DNA of 64,000 nucleotides from Bathymodiolus brooksi (taxonomy: Eukaryota > Mollusca > Bivalvia > Mytilida > Modiolidae): contig OY804588.1 of NCBI GenBank assembly GCA_963680875.1, positions 75,788,829-75,852,828 on the forward strand, in the 5' to 3' direction. A program made the translations under genes and the position numbers. Positions 32,401 to 41,840 of the stretch are shown here, in pieces (position 1 is the stretch's first letter; every line of letters starts with the position of its first letter). A model generated the notes under the pieces. It ran no database searches. It had not been told where the DNA came from and was given only the letters and a program-made list of their open reading frames with translations.

Positions 32401-34247
32401 CGAACCAGTTCTAAATTCCAATAGGAAAATAAAACCAAAAATACCACACTGTCGGAACATGTCTAAAGTCCAATAGCAAAATAAAACAAAACATACCACA
32501 CTCTCGGAACAGTTCTAAAGTTCAATAGCAAAATAAAACAAAACATACCACACTGTCGAACCAGTTCTAAAGTTCAATAGAAAAATAAAACCAAATATAC
32601 CACACTGTCGAACCAGTTCTAAAGTTCAATAGAAAAATAAAACCAAAAATACAACACTGTCGGACCAGTTCTAAAGTCCAATAAAAAAATAAAACCAAAT
32701 ATACAACACTGTCGGACCAGTTCTAAAGTCCAATAGAAAAATAAAACCAAAAATACAACACTGTCGGACCAGTTCTAAAGTCCAATAGAAAAATAAAACC
32801 AAAAATACCACACTGTCGGAACAGTTCTAAACTCCAGTAAAAAAATAAAACCAAAAATACAACACTGTCGGACCAGTTCTAAAGTCCAATAGAAAAATAA
32901 AACCAAAAATACAACACTGTCGAACCAGTTCTAAAGTCCAATAGAAAAATAAAACCAAAAATACAACACTGTCGGACCAGTTCTAAAGTCCAATAGAAAA
33001 ATAAAACCAAAAATACAACACTGTTGAACCAGTTCTAAAGTCCAATAGAAAAATAAAACCAAAAATACCACACTGTCGAACCAGTTCTAAAGTCCAATAG
33101 AAAAATAAAACCAAAAATACAACACTGTCGGACCAGTTCTAAAGTCCAATAGAAAAATAAAACCAAAAATACAACACTGTCGGACCAGTTCTAAAGTCCA
33201 ATAGAAAAATAAAACCAAAAATACAACACTGTTGAACCAGTTCTAAAGTCCAATAGAAAAATAAAACCAAAAATACCACACTGTTGAACCAGTTCTAAAG
33301 TCCAATAGAAAAATAAAACCAAAAATACAACACTGTTGAACCAGTTCTAAGGTCCAATAGAAAAATAAAACCAAAAATACAACACTGTCGGACCAGTTCT
33401 AAACTCCAATAGGAAAATAAAACCAAAAATACCACACTGTCGGAACATGTCTAAAGTCCAATAGCAAAATAAAACAAAACATACCACACTCTCGGAACAG
33501 TTCTAAAGTTCAATAGCAAAATAAAACAAAACATACCACACTGTCGGAACAGTTCTAAAGTTCAATAGCAAAATAAAACCAAAAATACCACACTGTCGGA
33601 ACATGTCTAAAGTCCAATAGCAAAATAAAACAAAACATACCACACTCTCGGAACAGTTCTAAAGTTCAATAGCAAAATAAAACAAAACATACCACACTGT
33701 CGGAACAGTTCTAAAGTTCAATAGCAAAATAAAACCAAAAATACCACACTGTCGGAACATGTCTAAAGTCCAATAGCAAAATAAAACAAAACATACCACA
33801 CTCTCGGAACAGTTCTAAAGTTCAATAGCAAAATAAAACAAAACATACCACACTGTCGGAACAGTTCTAAAGTTCAATAGCAAAATAAAACCAAAAATAC
33901 CACACTGTCGGAACATGTCTAAAGTCCAATAGCAAAATAAAACAAAACATACCACACTCTCGGAACAGTTCTAAAGTTCAATAGCAAAATAAAACAAAAC
34001 ATACCACACTGTCGGAACAGTTCTAAAGTTCAATAGCAAAATAAAACCAAAAATACCACACTGTCGGAACATGTCTAAAGTCCAATAGCAAAATAAAACA
34101 AAACATACCACACTCTCGGAACAGTTCTAAAGTTCAATAGCAAAATAAAACAAAACATACCACACTGTCGGAACAGTTCTAAAGTTCAATAGCAAAATAA
34201 AACAAAACATACCACACTGTCGGAACAGTTCTAAAGTCTAATAGAAA
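26449..34247. repeat. 52-bp minisatellite, about 150 copies
   Basis: The unit is 52 bp (signature CCACACTGTCGAACCAGTTC, then AATAGAAAAATAAAACC). The period is very constant. Variants include CTGTCGGACC, CTGTTGAACC, AAACTCCAGTAG, AAATATACC and, towards the right, ATAGCAAAATAAAACAAAAC. Block duplications are visible: CGGAACAGTTCTAAAC recurs at 28604 and 29020 (416 bp, eight units), and AATAAAAAAATAAAACC combinations recur at about 32001 and 32677 (676 bp, 13 units). Stop codons occur throughout, so it is non-coding. It starts abruptly after unique sequence and ends at about 34247. Confidence 0.97.
33431..34210. repeat. 156-bp trimeric higher-order repeat, five copies
   Basis: At the right edge of the 52-bp array three diverged monomers form a unit: one with CGGAACATGTCTAAAG, one with CTCTCGGAACAG, one with CTGTCGGAACAG. 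CGGAACATG occurs at 33441, 33597, 33753, 33909 and 34065, exactly 156 bp apart. Earlier partial occurrences of the same trimer lie near 29880-30190 and 32430-32540. Confidence 0.95.
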
Positions 34248-34330
34248 ATCGTAGAAAGGGTAAAATAGATACTCCTGACACATAGATGATATTAATCAGA
34301 TTGAGAATTACCGATAGTTTCACAAAATAA

Positions 34331-34619
34331 CGCCTTATACCAGTTCGAATTAACAGGGTTCGACCTATACCAGTTCGAGATAACAGGGGATTCGACTTAT
34401 ACCAGCTCGAAAAAACAGGGTTCGACTTATACCAGATCGAGTCAACAGCCAGGATTCGACTTATACCAGTTCGAGATAACAGGATTCGACTTATACCGTT
34501 TAAGATAACAGGGGATTCGACTAATACAAGTTCGAGATAACAGGATTCGATTTATACCAGTTCGAGATAACAAGGAATTCGACTTATTCCAGTTCGATGT
34601 AACAGGGTACGACTTATAC
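34331..34619. repeat. Degenerate minisatellite, about 31 bp, 9-10 copies
   Basis: Units of 30-35 bp with CGACTTATACCAGTTCGAGA and an ACAGGG/ACAGGGGATT junction repeat from 34331 to 34619. They are much more diverged than the neighbouring arrays. The minus-strand ORF over this stretch is a by-product. Confidence 0.88.
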
Positions 34620-34708
34620 ACAATAAAACAATGCCATCTGCAGATTACATCCGTATATATTAGTAAACGAGTAGTTAATAAATATATGAACATTGCTCAA
34701 TAAAAAAA

Positions 34709-34790
34709 ATACCACACTGTTGGAACAGTTCTAAATTCAAATAGAAAAGTCGTAGAAAAGGCAAACTTGACATCCCTAACACAGATATAC
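34709..34790. repeat. Isolated 52-bp monomer with a copy of the array's right flank
   Basis: ATACCACACTGTTGGAACAG and TAGAAAA form a single diverged monomer. It is followed by TCGTAGAAAAGGCAAAC and CCCTAACACAGATA, which resemble the sequence right after the array (TCGTAGAAAGGGTAAAA and TCCTGACACATAGATG, about 34240-34285). The edge of the array therefore exists twice, about 500 bp apart. Confidence 0.8.
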
Positions 34791-34875
34791 ATGACCGCTC
34801 ACTTTCTTGACTTGGTACAGGCACTTAAATAAAATTTTAAAAAAGGTGGCCGAGTTGAACTAGTTTTATTGACAC

Positions 34876-35152
34876 AGGTGCTATTAGATTTGATTTGATT
34901 TTTGTTGTTTAACGCCACTTTCAACAATATTTCAGCTATATCATGGCGACCAGTTTTAGTGATTGAAGAATCCAGAGAGAACCACCGATCATGGGCAAGC
35001 AACTGGTAAACGTTATCACTTGCGGCTGCGAGTCGAGTGCACCCTTTTTGTAATTTACAAAGCCTGGCGCAAATCCACGCCGTATTGGTGATAGGCTTGT
35101 ATGAGCTGTTAGATCCAACGACCTAGCTCATTGAGCTACCCGGGCCCCTCAC
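34876..35152 (-). mobile_element. tRNA-derived SINE, reverse, with conserved central block
   Basis: On the minus strand the head GGGCCCGGGTAGCTCAATGA (A-box type) is followed by a degenerate B-box region, a body, the block with CTGAAATATTGTTGAAAGTG, and a tail of AAATC repeats. The block (about 34909-34950) differs from that at about 24869-24910 by only two or three bases while the heads differ clearly, so two SINE subfamilies share one central domain. Confidence 0.78.
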
Positions 35153-36286
35153 AGGAGTTATTAATTATCCTATTTCATCAATAAGTTTACATCAAATATC
35201 TCTGTCAAAATTGGGGGATATAGAATATCCCTAAAAATAATTCAACGTGTTCCATATCTCCAAAAAATAGAAATATCTCAAATCCCAATAATATCCCCAT
35301 GGATATTAGAAAAAAATCGTCAAACAAGGCTCAAATAATTGATGCTATAAAAATTGTTAATTTGACCTATAACCATTCTATAAATAAATAAAAAATACCA
35401 TGATTACGAATTTCTTTTATTGTGCCTTTTGAAAGTCATCGTTATTTAACTGTAATCCTAAAATGAATCTTGAGCTGTTTGTATTAAATAATAATTACGC
35501 AATTTCCGTCAATATGTAACTGATTTCTTTCAATTTATAGCAAATCACAGTTCGTTCAAATATCACAAATATAAACGAATTTTCTAATTAATACTAGGGA
35601 GGGTTAATTGTATAAATATCAGTTAAGAAGGAAATGACACGTTTTTCTTTCAATACCGTCTCTATTTTACATCGATTTGCAAAGAAAACAGCATGTACGG
35701 TCGACTGAATTCCTGTCTACTTGCACGTAATATTTATTTTGATTGCATGTTGTTTTTCATTTACATTTGTAAGTAAGTTTGTTTCAATAAAACTTAATAT
35801 CCATGAGTAATCAATCTGATGTTAAATCATTGATCGTAGCTTTATTCTTTCCTTACTTTCTACTTTGGTATTAAGATACATTAACCTTTGGTTAATTGTT
35901 GATTGTAGTATGAAATATATGTATGTTTGATATGGAGAGGAATTTATTTGAGGGCTCCAGAGGGGTAATAATGAAAATTTACCTCATAATTTCCACTTTT
36001 TTCGATCTATTTCTTACTTAAACGTCACGAACAAGAGTTCTAATTTTTGATAAAAATTTGTAATTTTATTTTTCCTATTGTACATTTCCCATTCTTACAT
36101 AATATCATGTATCTACTTATCCACTTATCCACTTATCCCAGTTGCTGCAGTATTATGTCACCATGACTTTATAAACAGTCTGAGTGAAGTAATATGTCAT
36201 ATACACATTTCATTACTAAAAATTAAATATAAGTAATCTATTATTAACGAGATCATGAATAATTCCACCATTTTGAGATTATCAAG
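35153..36286. other. AT-rich spacer, nothing recognised
   Basis: No supported ORF. The word ATCCACTTATCC with period 10 occurs three times around 36112-36138. ATATC-type words are frequent around 35190-35310. Confidence 0.3.
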
Positions 36287-36500
36287 TTACAAGAAGAGTT
36301 TGAAAATACCAAAGGGGTAATCAGAATCTGTATATCGAAGGACAGACAACACAATGACCAAAAGAAAAAGGACAAAGGGACAACACCGATCTACAAAATA
36401 TACATATAAAACTAAAGATCGAGTAACACGAACCACTCTAAAAAAAAAACCGGGGGTGAACTCAGGTGCTCCGGAAGGGTTATATTTGCCTGTTACCACG
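36287..36500 (-). repeat. Dispersed repeat DR-A, nearly full length, reverse orientation
   Basis: AAGAAGAGTTTGAAAATACC, AATCAGAATCTGTATATCGA, ATCGAGTAACACGAACC and CTCAGGTGCTCCGGAAGGGT follow in order, the complete DR-A series backwards. Confidence 0.88.
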
Positions 36501-36540
36501 CTACCGCTCGAAATAACAAAGTACAATCGTGCCTCCGTTG

Positions 36541-36798
36541 ACCCAATAGACTATTGCACATTTCCGATTTGAATCTAAATTTACACGTTTTTTCCACGCG
36601 TTTATTGGAGTTACTTCCCTTTAATGCGGGTAAAATATGTCCATTTTATGCAAAGTTCAACGAAAATAACCCATATTTTTCTCATACTCTGTATATAATT
36701 TAAATGTTGTAACGACTTGCGACTTCTTTTTTGCAATACAATTTTTCTCTGAATTTTTACAAAGTTCAAATATCTGCAAATTATACTCAGTTTCTTAT
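36541..36798. repeat. Dispersed repeat DR-B
   Basis: CACGCGTTTATTGGAGTTAC, CATTTTATGCAAAGTTCAAC and CTCATACTCTGTA are found inverted at 39890-40125 with moderate divergence. The shared part is about 150-200 bp. Family unknown to me. Confidence 0.75.
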
Positions 36799-36808
36799 AA
36801 TTATTTCC

Positions 36809-37160
36809 CAATCGTAACTACTCGGCCATTCTCGCTACCCTACAAATAACCTCGTATGCATTGGGCGTATAAATCGCACTACTTTTCACATGTCAGTTAC
36901 ATGAAAGTTTGATAAAGTTATATTTTAAACAATTTTCTATATTTCAATAATTTTCATAGATAATAGTTAAAGTTTGAATTAATTTTGCATGATTAGATTT
37001 TACTTAGTATGTCTTCCATATTGGATTTTCGTGGACTATATTTTTGTGCGGCTTAACTTAACTTAACTTCCGGCGAACAATTTAAGAAGAATTTCTACTC
37101 TCTACGTACGAGCTCGAGGTTATTTATAGGGTAACGAGAATGGCCGAGTAGTTACGATTT
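36809..37160. mobile_element. MITE with 44-bp TIRs and 10-bp flanking duplication, Mutator-like
   Basis: ATCGTAACTACTCGGCCATT at 36811 continues to 36854 and is mirrored with few mismatches at 37115-37158 (ending GGCCGAGTAGTTACGAT). AATTATTTCC directly flanks both ends (36799-36808 and 37161-37170). A 10-bp duplication fits Mutator-like elements (8-11 bp). The interior is AT-rich with no ORF. Confidence 0.82.
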
Positions 37161-37289
37161 AATTATTTCCATTCGGACACCATTTTGTCCTCCGCAAGGG
37201 AAATAACTCATAGAGACAACGTACAAATCATGTGTAATTTTATAATTCAATGGAGAATGTGCAAATGGTGTATTTGTAGTACAGACCTA

Positions 37290-37366
37290 TTTTGGCAATT
37301 GCATTGTCTATCCTTCAAAATACGGCTTCTGGTTACATGTTTTGGTGTCTTCAATCTTGTCTTGTA
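37290..37366 (+). repeat. Dispersed repeat DR-A, 3' fragment
   Basis: GCATTGTCTATCCTTCAAAA, TACGGCTTCTGGTTAC and GGTGTCTTCAATCTTG match the 3' end of DR-A. It already has the TACGGCTTCTG form used in the 42-bp array. Confidence 0.75.
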
Positions 37367-37558
37367 AATGTTGTATTCACAACAGATGGCATGCACGGAT
37401 TGTTATGTTTTTATACCATTCCCTCTATTTAGTACTGTGTGATTCATTTCTGTTGTGTTGTCTATCAAGATTGTGATCGTTTTGTGTGGTCTTCAGCGTA
37501 TTAAGATATTATTCTAATGCAGTTGTTTAATATTCCTGGTTTGTGATTGGACAATGCT

Positions 37559-37848
37559 GTAATTTTCAAGGTATCAATTCCACGGTTGAAATATCATGAC
37601 CGGATATTTTTGGAATTTTAGCCGATTACCGCTTATATTACGTCATCTTGTCAATAATGTGGCAATGCACATGATTACATTAGAATGGAGATAATTGTAT
37701 TTATTTGAAATTTCACGGCATTAATTGTCGATTTAATGGTGTAATTTTCACGGTATCAATTCCACGGTTGAAATAGCACCAGATATTTTTAGAATTTTAG
37801 CTGATTATCGCTTACGTCTTCTTGTCAATAATGTGGCAATACACCTCT
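37559..37848. repeat. 182-bp tandem duplication, second copy interrupted by a LINE
   Basis: GTAATTTTCAAGGTATCAAT at 37559 and its counterpart at 37741 begin two copies (shared CCACGGTTGAAAT, CTTGTCAATAATGTGGCAAT). Copy one continues with ATGATTACATTAGAATGGAG at 37671. In copy two the same words appear only at about 38608, after the LINE fragment. Confidence 0.88.
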
Positions 37849-38606
37849 ATAAGAATAAGATAAGAATAAGAAAACTTTATTTTGATTCGGCACATAATAA
37901 AACAGTACAACATAAGCTCTAATGAGCTTTTTACCGAATATACATTAACAATAAAACAACACAAGTCACATGCAAAGTTACAAACTAAAATAAGCTAAGA
38001 CATACAGGCATAAAAAGGAGGACTGTGTATAGATCTCAACAAGAACCCACGTGGCAAGTGCTTCTTTGGACTCTTGTTCAAGATCCACACACAGATGCTC
38101 CAACATAAAGCAGCATTTAAAAAAGAAGCAGCAGGTAAAAAAAAAATATAATAATAATACTGAATTCTTAAAACTGGTACCAGCATAATCAGTAAAAGCA
38201 GCACTGTCTAACTAAAAAATCAAAGAATATAAAATTTTCAAGCCAAACTAAAAAACTTTAATAATTAAAAAAATAAAAAATGAAAAAATATAAGCAAACC
38301 AGAAGCAAAATTTTAATCATCTACATGCAGAACCGCAACATTTGGACCCATTCCAGAACTGCAAAAGACTCTTAAATTGAGAAAAGCTATTTTCAGTCCT
38401 GAAATGATCTGGGAGGCTGTTCCACAATGTAGATGCAGCAAATCTGAAAGAGTTTTTACTGTGCCGTGCATACTGCATATAGATGCCGATCGGGGACCAG
38501 GCGGCAATGCCTCGCTGGGTTCCCACATGCAGCATGACATAATAAAGCAGAAAATTAAGCATGTTTGGATTAAAAATTGACAATCACTAAAACAAAGCAA
38601 TGATAC
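37849..38606 (-). pseudogene. 5'-truncated CR1/L2-like LINE, 3' end
   Basis: The minus-strand ORF 38583-38317 (88 codons) holds NSFRFAASTLWNSLPDHFRT at residues 45-64, the usual C-terminal signature of LINE reverse transcriptase ORFs, then FKSLLQFWNGSKC and a stop. About 470 bp of 3' UTR follow, with the hairpin AAGCTCATTAGAGCTT (complement near 37915) and AATAAAGTTTTC, ending in a TTCTTATCTTATTC-type tail at 37849. It is 5'-truncated: no catalytic part of the reverse transcriptase is left. It is inserted in the second copy of the 182-bp duplication. GCAATACAC on the left and GCAATGATAC on the right may be a worn target duplication. An overlapping minus-strand ORF in another frame is a shadow. 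Confidence 0.8.
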
Positions 38607-38649
38607 ATGATTACATTAGAATGGAGATAACTAGAAAGCTAAAGATTTC

Positions 38650-38826
38650 TAAAGAATAGTTAGAAGATACCAAAGGTGTAATAAGAAACCGTAAATCGAA
38701 AAAAGACAGACAATGCAATGGCCTAAGAAAAGAAAAAAGGACAAAATGACAAACACAACACAGAAACCTAAAGACTGATCAACAACAATGTGTCCTGATT
38801 ACCCGTTTGATATCTTCAAACTTTTG
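38650..38826. repeat. Two DR-A fragments, back to back
   Basis: 38650-38785 is a reverse copy (GAAGATACCAAAGGTGTAAT, AAACCGTAAATCGAAAAAAG, CTAAAGACTGATCAACA). 38792-38826 is a short forward 3' end (TCCTGATTACCCGTTTGATA, then CTTCAAAC). Confidence 0.75.
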
Positions 38827-38834
38827 ATATAAAT

Positions 38835-39028
38835 CAGGTGCGGATCCAGGGGGGGGGGGGGCATTCGGCGCGCGCTCCCCCTAAAATTGGAAAAAATATG
38901 ATTTTTTGGCATAAAATCGTGATTTTTCACACGAAATACCCCAAAAATGTTCGCGCCTCCCTCCGCTGGGAGCAATTTTTTTAAGTGCGCCCCCCCCCCC
39001 CTAACTTGAAATCCTGGATCCGCCCCTG
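38835..39028. mobile_element. 194-bp MITE with CAGGNGCGGATCCAGG ends and TAAAT duplication
   Basis: CAGGTGCGGATCCAGG at 38835 and CCTGGATCCGCCCCTG ending 39028 are inverted ends, each followed inward by a G or C run. TAAAT flanks both sides (38830-38834 and 39029-39033). Similar CAGGGGCGGATCCAGG-ended MITEs are widespread in marine animals. It inserted between DR-A fragments. Confidence 0.8.
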
Positions 39029-39040
39029 TAAATGCTGCTT

Positions 39041-39243
39041 TCACAAGAAGAGATTGAAGATATACCAAAGGGATAATCAGAATCCGTAAATCAAAGACGA
39101 ACAGAGAGAATATAATGGACTAAAGAACAAACAACAATCTACAAAACATACACTTAAAACTATAGATCGAGTAAGCTATTACTAGTAAACCAAATAATAG
39201 TCTCATGAAGGAACGTTTGAAGATACCAAAGGTGTAATATTTA
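39041..39243 (-). repeat. DR-A copies in reverse orientation
   Basis: 39041-39175 has GAAGAGATTGAAGATATACC, AATCAGAATCCGTAAATC and ACTATAGATCGAGTAA. 39205-39243 is another short 3' end (CGTTTGAAGATACCAAAGG). The following 39244-39544 shows nothing recognisable. Confidence 0.75.
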
Positions 39244-39544
39244 AAGTCAATGTTAAGGTCATTATTTCTCCTCTGTCATAGAACTAATATTGTACATCTG
39301 TGTCATGAGGAATACATAGATTATATACAAATAAGGGTAATAACAAAATTACCGAACTCCGAACAATCTTATAAAGGGAAAGTCAAAACTCATAAGTATA
39401 TAAACAGACAAAATCAGTCAACAACCGGAAAACTGTGAAAAAAATTACGTTTCGACGTCTTTTTGAATAACGGAAATTTACTCATATATGGAAAACACCT
39501 ACATGACCGCACGATTTTACTAAGAGATAATGCTTGGGATCTTT

Positions 39545-39765
39545 AAATCTACTAGTGGAGCAGGAACTGCTGACCCTTCCGGAGCATCCGAGTTTAAAAA
39601 CAAACGTTTTTTGTGGGGTTTGTGTTACTCAATCTTTAGTTTTATATGTATGTTTTGTAGATTGTTGTTTGTCCTGTTGTCCCTTTTCTTTTGGTCATTG
39701 TGTTGTCTGTCCTTCGATTTACGGATTCTGATTACCCCTTTGGTATCTTCAAACTCTTCTTAGCA
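39545..39765 (+). repeat. Dispersed repeat DR-A, best forward copy
   Basis: GTGGAGCAGGAACTGCTGAC, CCTTCCGGAGCATCC, GTGTTACTCAATCTTTAG, TTTTGGTCATTGTGTTGTCT, CGATTTACGGATTCTG and GGTATCTTCAAACTCTTCTT follow in order, giving a family length of about 220 bp. ORFs in it are by-products. It matches, from memory, a dispersed repeat abundant in mussels and related bivalves. Confidence 0.88.
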
Positions 39766-39889
39766 TAACCACTTTGTATTGGAGTATATGTACTAAGTCA
39801 GGAGACTGGACGGGCATATGTATGTTAGGGGTATCAACGTTGACTGTTTCAATGATGATGCTGTGTTGTCCTATTGTAATGCGTTTTTC

Positions 39890-40125
39890 TGTTCCCTCTT
39901 AAATTGGTATTTAATTTTCTCTCGTATAACTATAGATTTAGTACATTTATCATTCTAATACTATTCGCTTTAATGTTATATATAACATTTAAATTTAAAT
40001 TTACAGAGTATGAGAAAAAATATATGTTTTTCTCGTTGAACTTTGGCATGAAATGGACACATCTTCCCTCAATAAAAGGAAGTAACTCCTACAAACGCGT
40101 GGGAAAAAAAGTATGATTTTAGAAT
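39890..40125. repeat. Dispersed repeat DR-B, inverted relative to 36541-36798
   Basis: ACAGAGTATGAGAAAAAATA, GTTGAACTTTGGCATGAAAT and GGAAGTAACTCCTACAAACG are the complement of the DR-B words at 36541-36798. Confidence 0.75.
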
Positions 40126-40138
40126 CAAATCTATATAT

Positions 40139-40760
40139 ATTATCCTCACCGCCAACATTGTTAAATATTTTAACATCCTGTTATCTCTACGGAGAACATT
40201 GTTAATTATTTTAACTACCTATTATCCCCATGGAGAACATTACTAATTACTTTCCTGACTGTTATCCCCAATAAGAACATTTTTTATTACTTCGTCTCCC
40301 TTTTATCCATATGGCGACAAAAAGAAAGATTTGAAGATACTAAAGGGGCAATCAGAACCCGTATATCGAAGAAGGACAGACAGCACAACGCGTATGGTCA
40401 AAACAAAAAGGACCAGCAATGATATACAATACACTACACAGAAAAATAAAGATTGAGCAACACGAACCCAAAAACTGGGTTGAACCCAGGTGCCCCGGAA
40501 GGGTAAGCGGTTTCTGTTCCACTTGGGGCACCCGTCGTGATATTCTTGTTTCAAACCCGATGATACGTCATGAATGAGGAAAGGGTAGGATTATTAATTA
40601 CTTCTCTTACCTGTGTTATCCCCACTGCGAATAAAGGTAGTCAGTTCTTGCTCCTTTAGTGACACCCGTCGTGCTGCTCTTGTGACAAATCCGGTGATAT
40701 TCAAGGACGGAATTAATGATTATTTCGCTTACCTGTTATCCCTACTGCGAGTATTGCTAG
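40139..40760. repeat. Degenerate minisatellite split by a DR-A insertion
   Basis: Units with TTATCCCCA followed by GAGAACATT and TTAATTATTT recur about every 43 bp in 40139-40314. After the reverse DR-A copy (40318-40545), words TTATCCCCACTGCGA and TTATCCCTACTGCGA with TTAATTACTT/TTAATGATTA continue to about 40760, partly as a 134-bp duplication starting CACCCGTCGTG at 40529 and 40663. Confidence 0.65.
40318..40545 (-). repeat. Dispersed repeat DR-A, nearly full length, reverse orientation
   Basis: GATTTGAAGATACTAAAGGG, AATCAGAACCCGTATATCGA, AAGATTGAGCAACACGAACC and CCAGGTGCCCCGGAAGGGTA follow in order, ending in GGCACCCGTCGTG. Confidence 0.88.
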
Positions 40761-41679
40761 TAATCCAGTTGCTAACACGCATTTTGATCTTATAGGACTG
40801 GCTCTCCAAGACATCTTTATCCTGTGACTCTTCTCTTAATAACTGTTGTACAAATCAATGCAAAGTATTATATTAGCATTTTAACAATCTTCTTGTTTAT
40901 ACTTTAATCATAAAAGGAAGTCCTCAACTTTATCATTTCACAGCTTCCGTTAATGTCTAATGTTCTTAATGTTTTATTCCAATTTAAACAAAACATTCCT
41001 TTTATCAAATGACATTTTGAACACACTATACTCCAAAGAAACTACAAATAGATAAATAATGTTGTAAACAATTCCAGTCTATTAACTGAAGAAGAGTAAA
41101 CTAAGACCGGGGAATGAACCGGCACCTCTTTTCTTTACTGTAGCACTGGTTGTATTGAATATTAACAGTAGCTACTTAGAGTCGGTAGGTCACTGTCAGA
41201 GATTTTTCCTTTTTATTGTATCTCCTTTTTCCATTAGCTTGATTGTATCCTACCTAGAAGAGAAAAATGTTAAATAATAATCGACCCTTAAATCAGAATG
41301 TATTAAAAGCTTCTATTAGCATTATTTACGGTACTGTCATGTATGCTTCATTATGATACATCAATTAACAACAATGTTTAGAGCTTCCATTATTTAAAAT
41401 ACAATTAGAATTAAGAAATAACCACTATTTCATGTTTATACTCTTATGGGGAATAACTATGCACAAGTCACGAATATAGTATTCTATCATGGTCATTTGA
41501 GTACAAAATAGAACACATCGTTCAAGAGTGCCTTTCTAAACTAAAAGAAATTGTCTCAGTATGACTTATTAGCCATATAGTTTTTTCATTGGCTAAGGGT
41601 TAGGGTTAGAGTTATGGCAATCATTTAGTTTCATGTATGTCGCCTGCAGTATAGAATGACATTAACATCGTTGCTACTG
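40761..41679. other. Left flank of the 42-bp array, no gene seen
   Basis: AT-rich sequence without a supported ORF. TAAGGGTTAGGGTTAGAG near 41594 contains two telomere-like hexamers only. Confidence 0.35.
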
Positions 41680-41840
41680 TTTAAAATAGGAACTGCCTAT
41701 CCTTCCGGAGCACATGAGATCTCCCTCGATTTTTATTGGTATTCGTGTTGCTGAATCTTTAATTCTTTGTGTAGTGTTTTGTGAATCATTGTTTGTGTTA
41801 TTGTTCTTCTTTGTCCACGATATACGGCTTCTGATTACTC
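41680..41840 (+). repeat. DR-A copy running directly into the 42-bp array
   Basis: GGAACTGCCTATCCTTCCGG, GTGTTGCTGAATCTTTAATT and TTGTTTGTGTTATTGTTCTT follow the DR-A order, and the copy then reads TTGTCCACGATATACGGCTT and CTGATTACTCCTTT, which is both the DR-A 3' end and the first unit of the array. The expected ending GGTATCTTCAAACTC is replaced by ATAATCG. Confidence 0.85.

Noticed and set aside
26449..34247. CRISPR-like array because of regularly spaced repeats
   Set aside because: The whole 52-bp period is repeated with no unique spacers, and the setting is an animal genome.
38313..38600. Second minus-strand ORF over the LINE tail (38600-38313)
   Set aside because: A different frame of the same LINE fragment. 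Only the 38583-38317 frame shows the LINE C-terminal signature.
41594..41612. Telomeric repeat near the array start
   Set aside because: Only about two TTAGGG-like hexamers, which can occur by chance.
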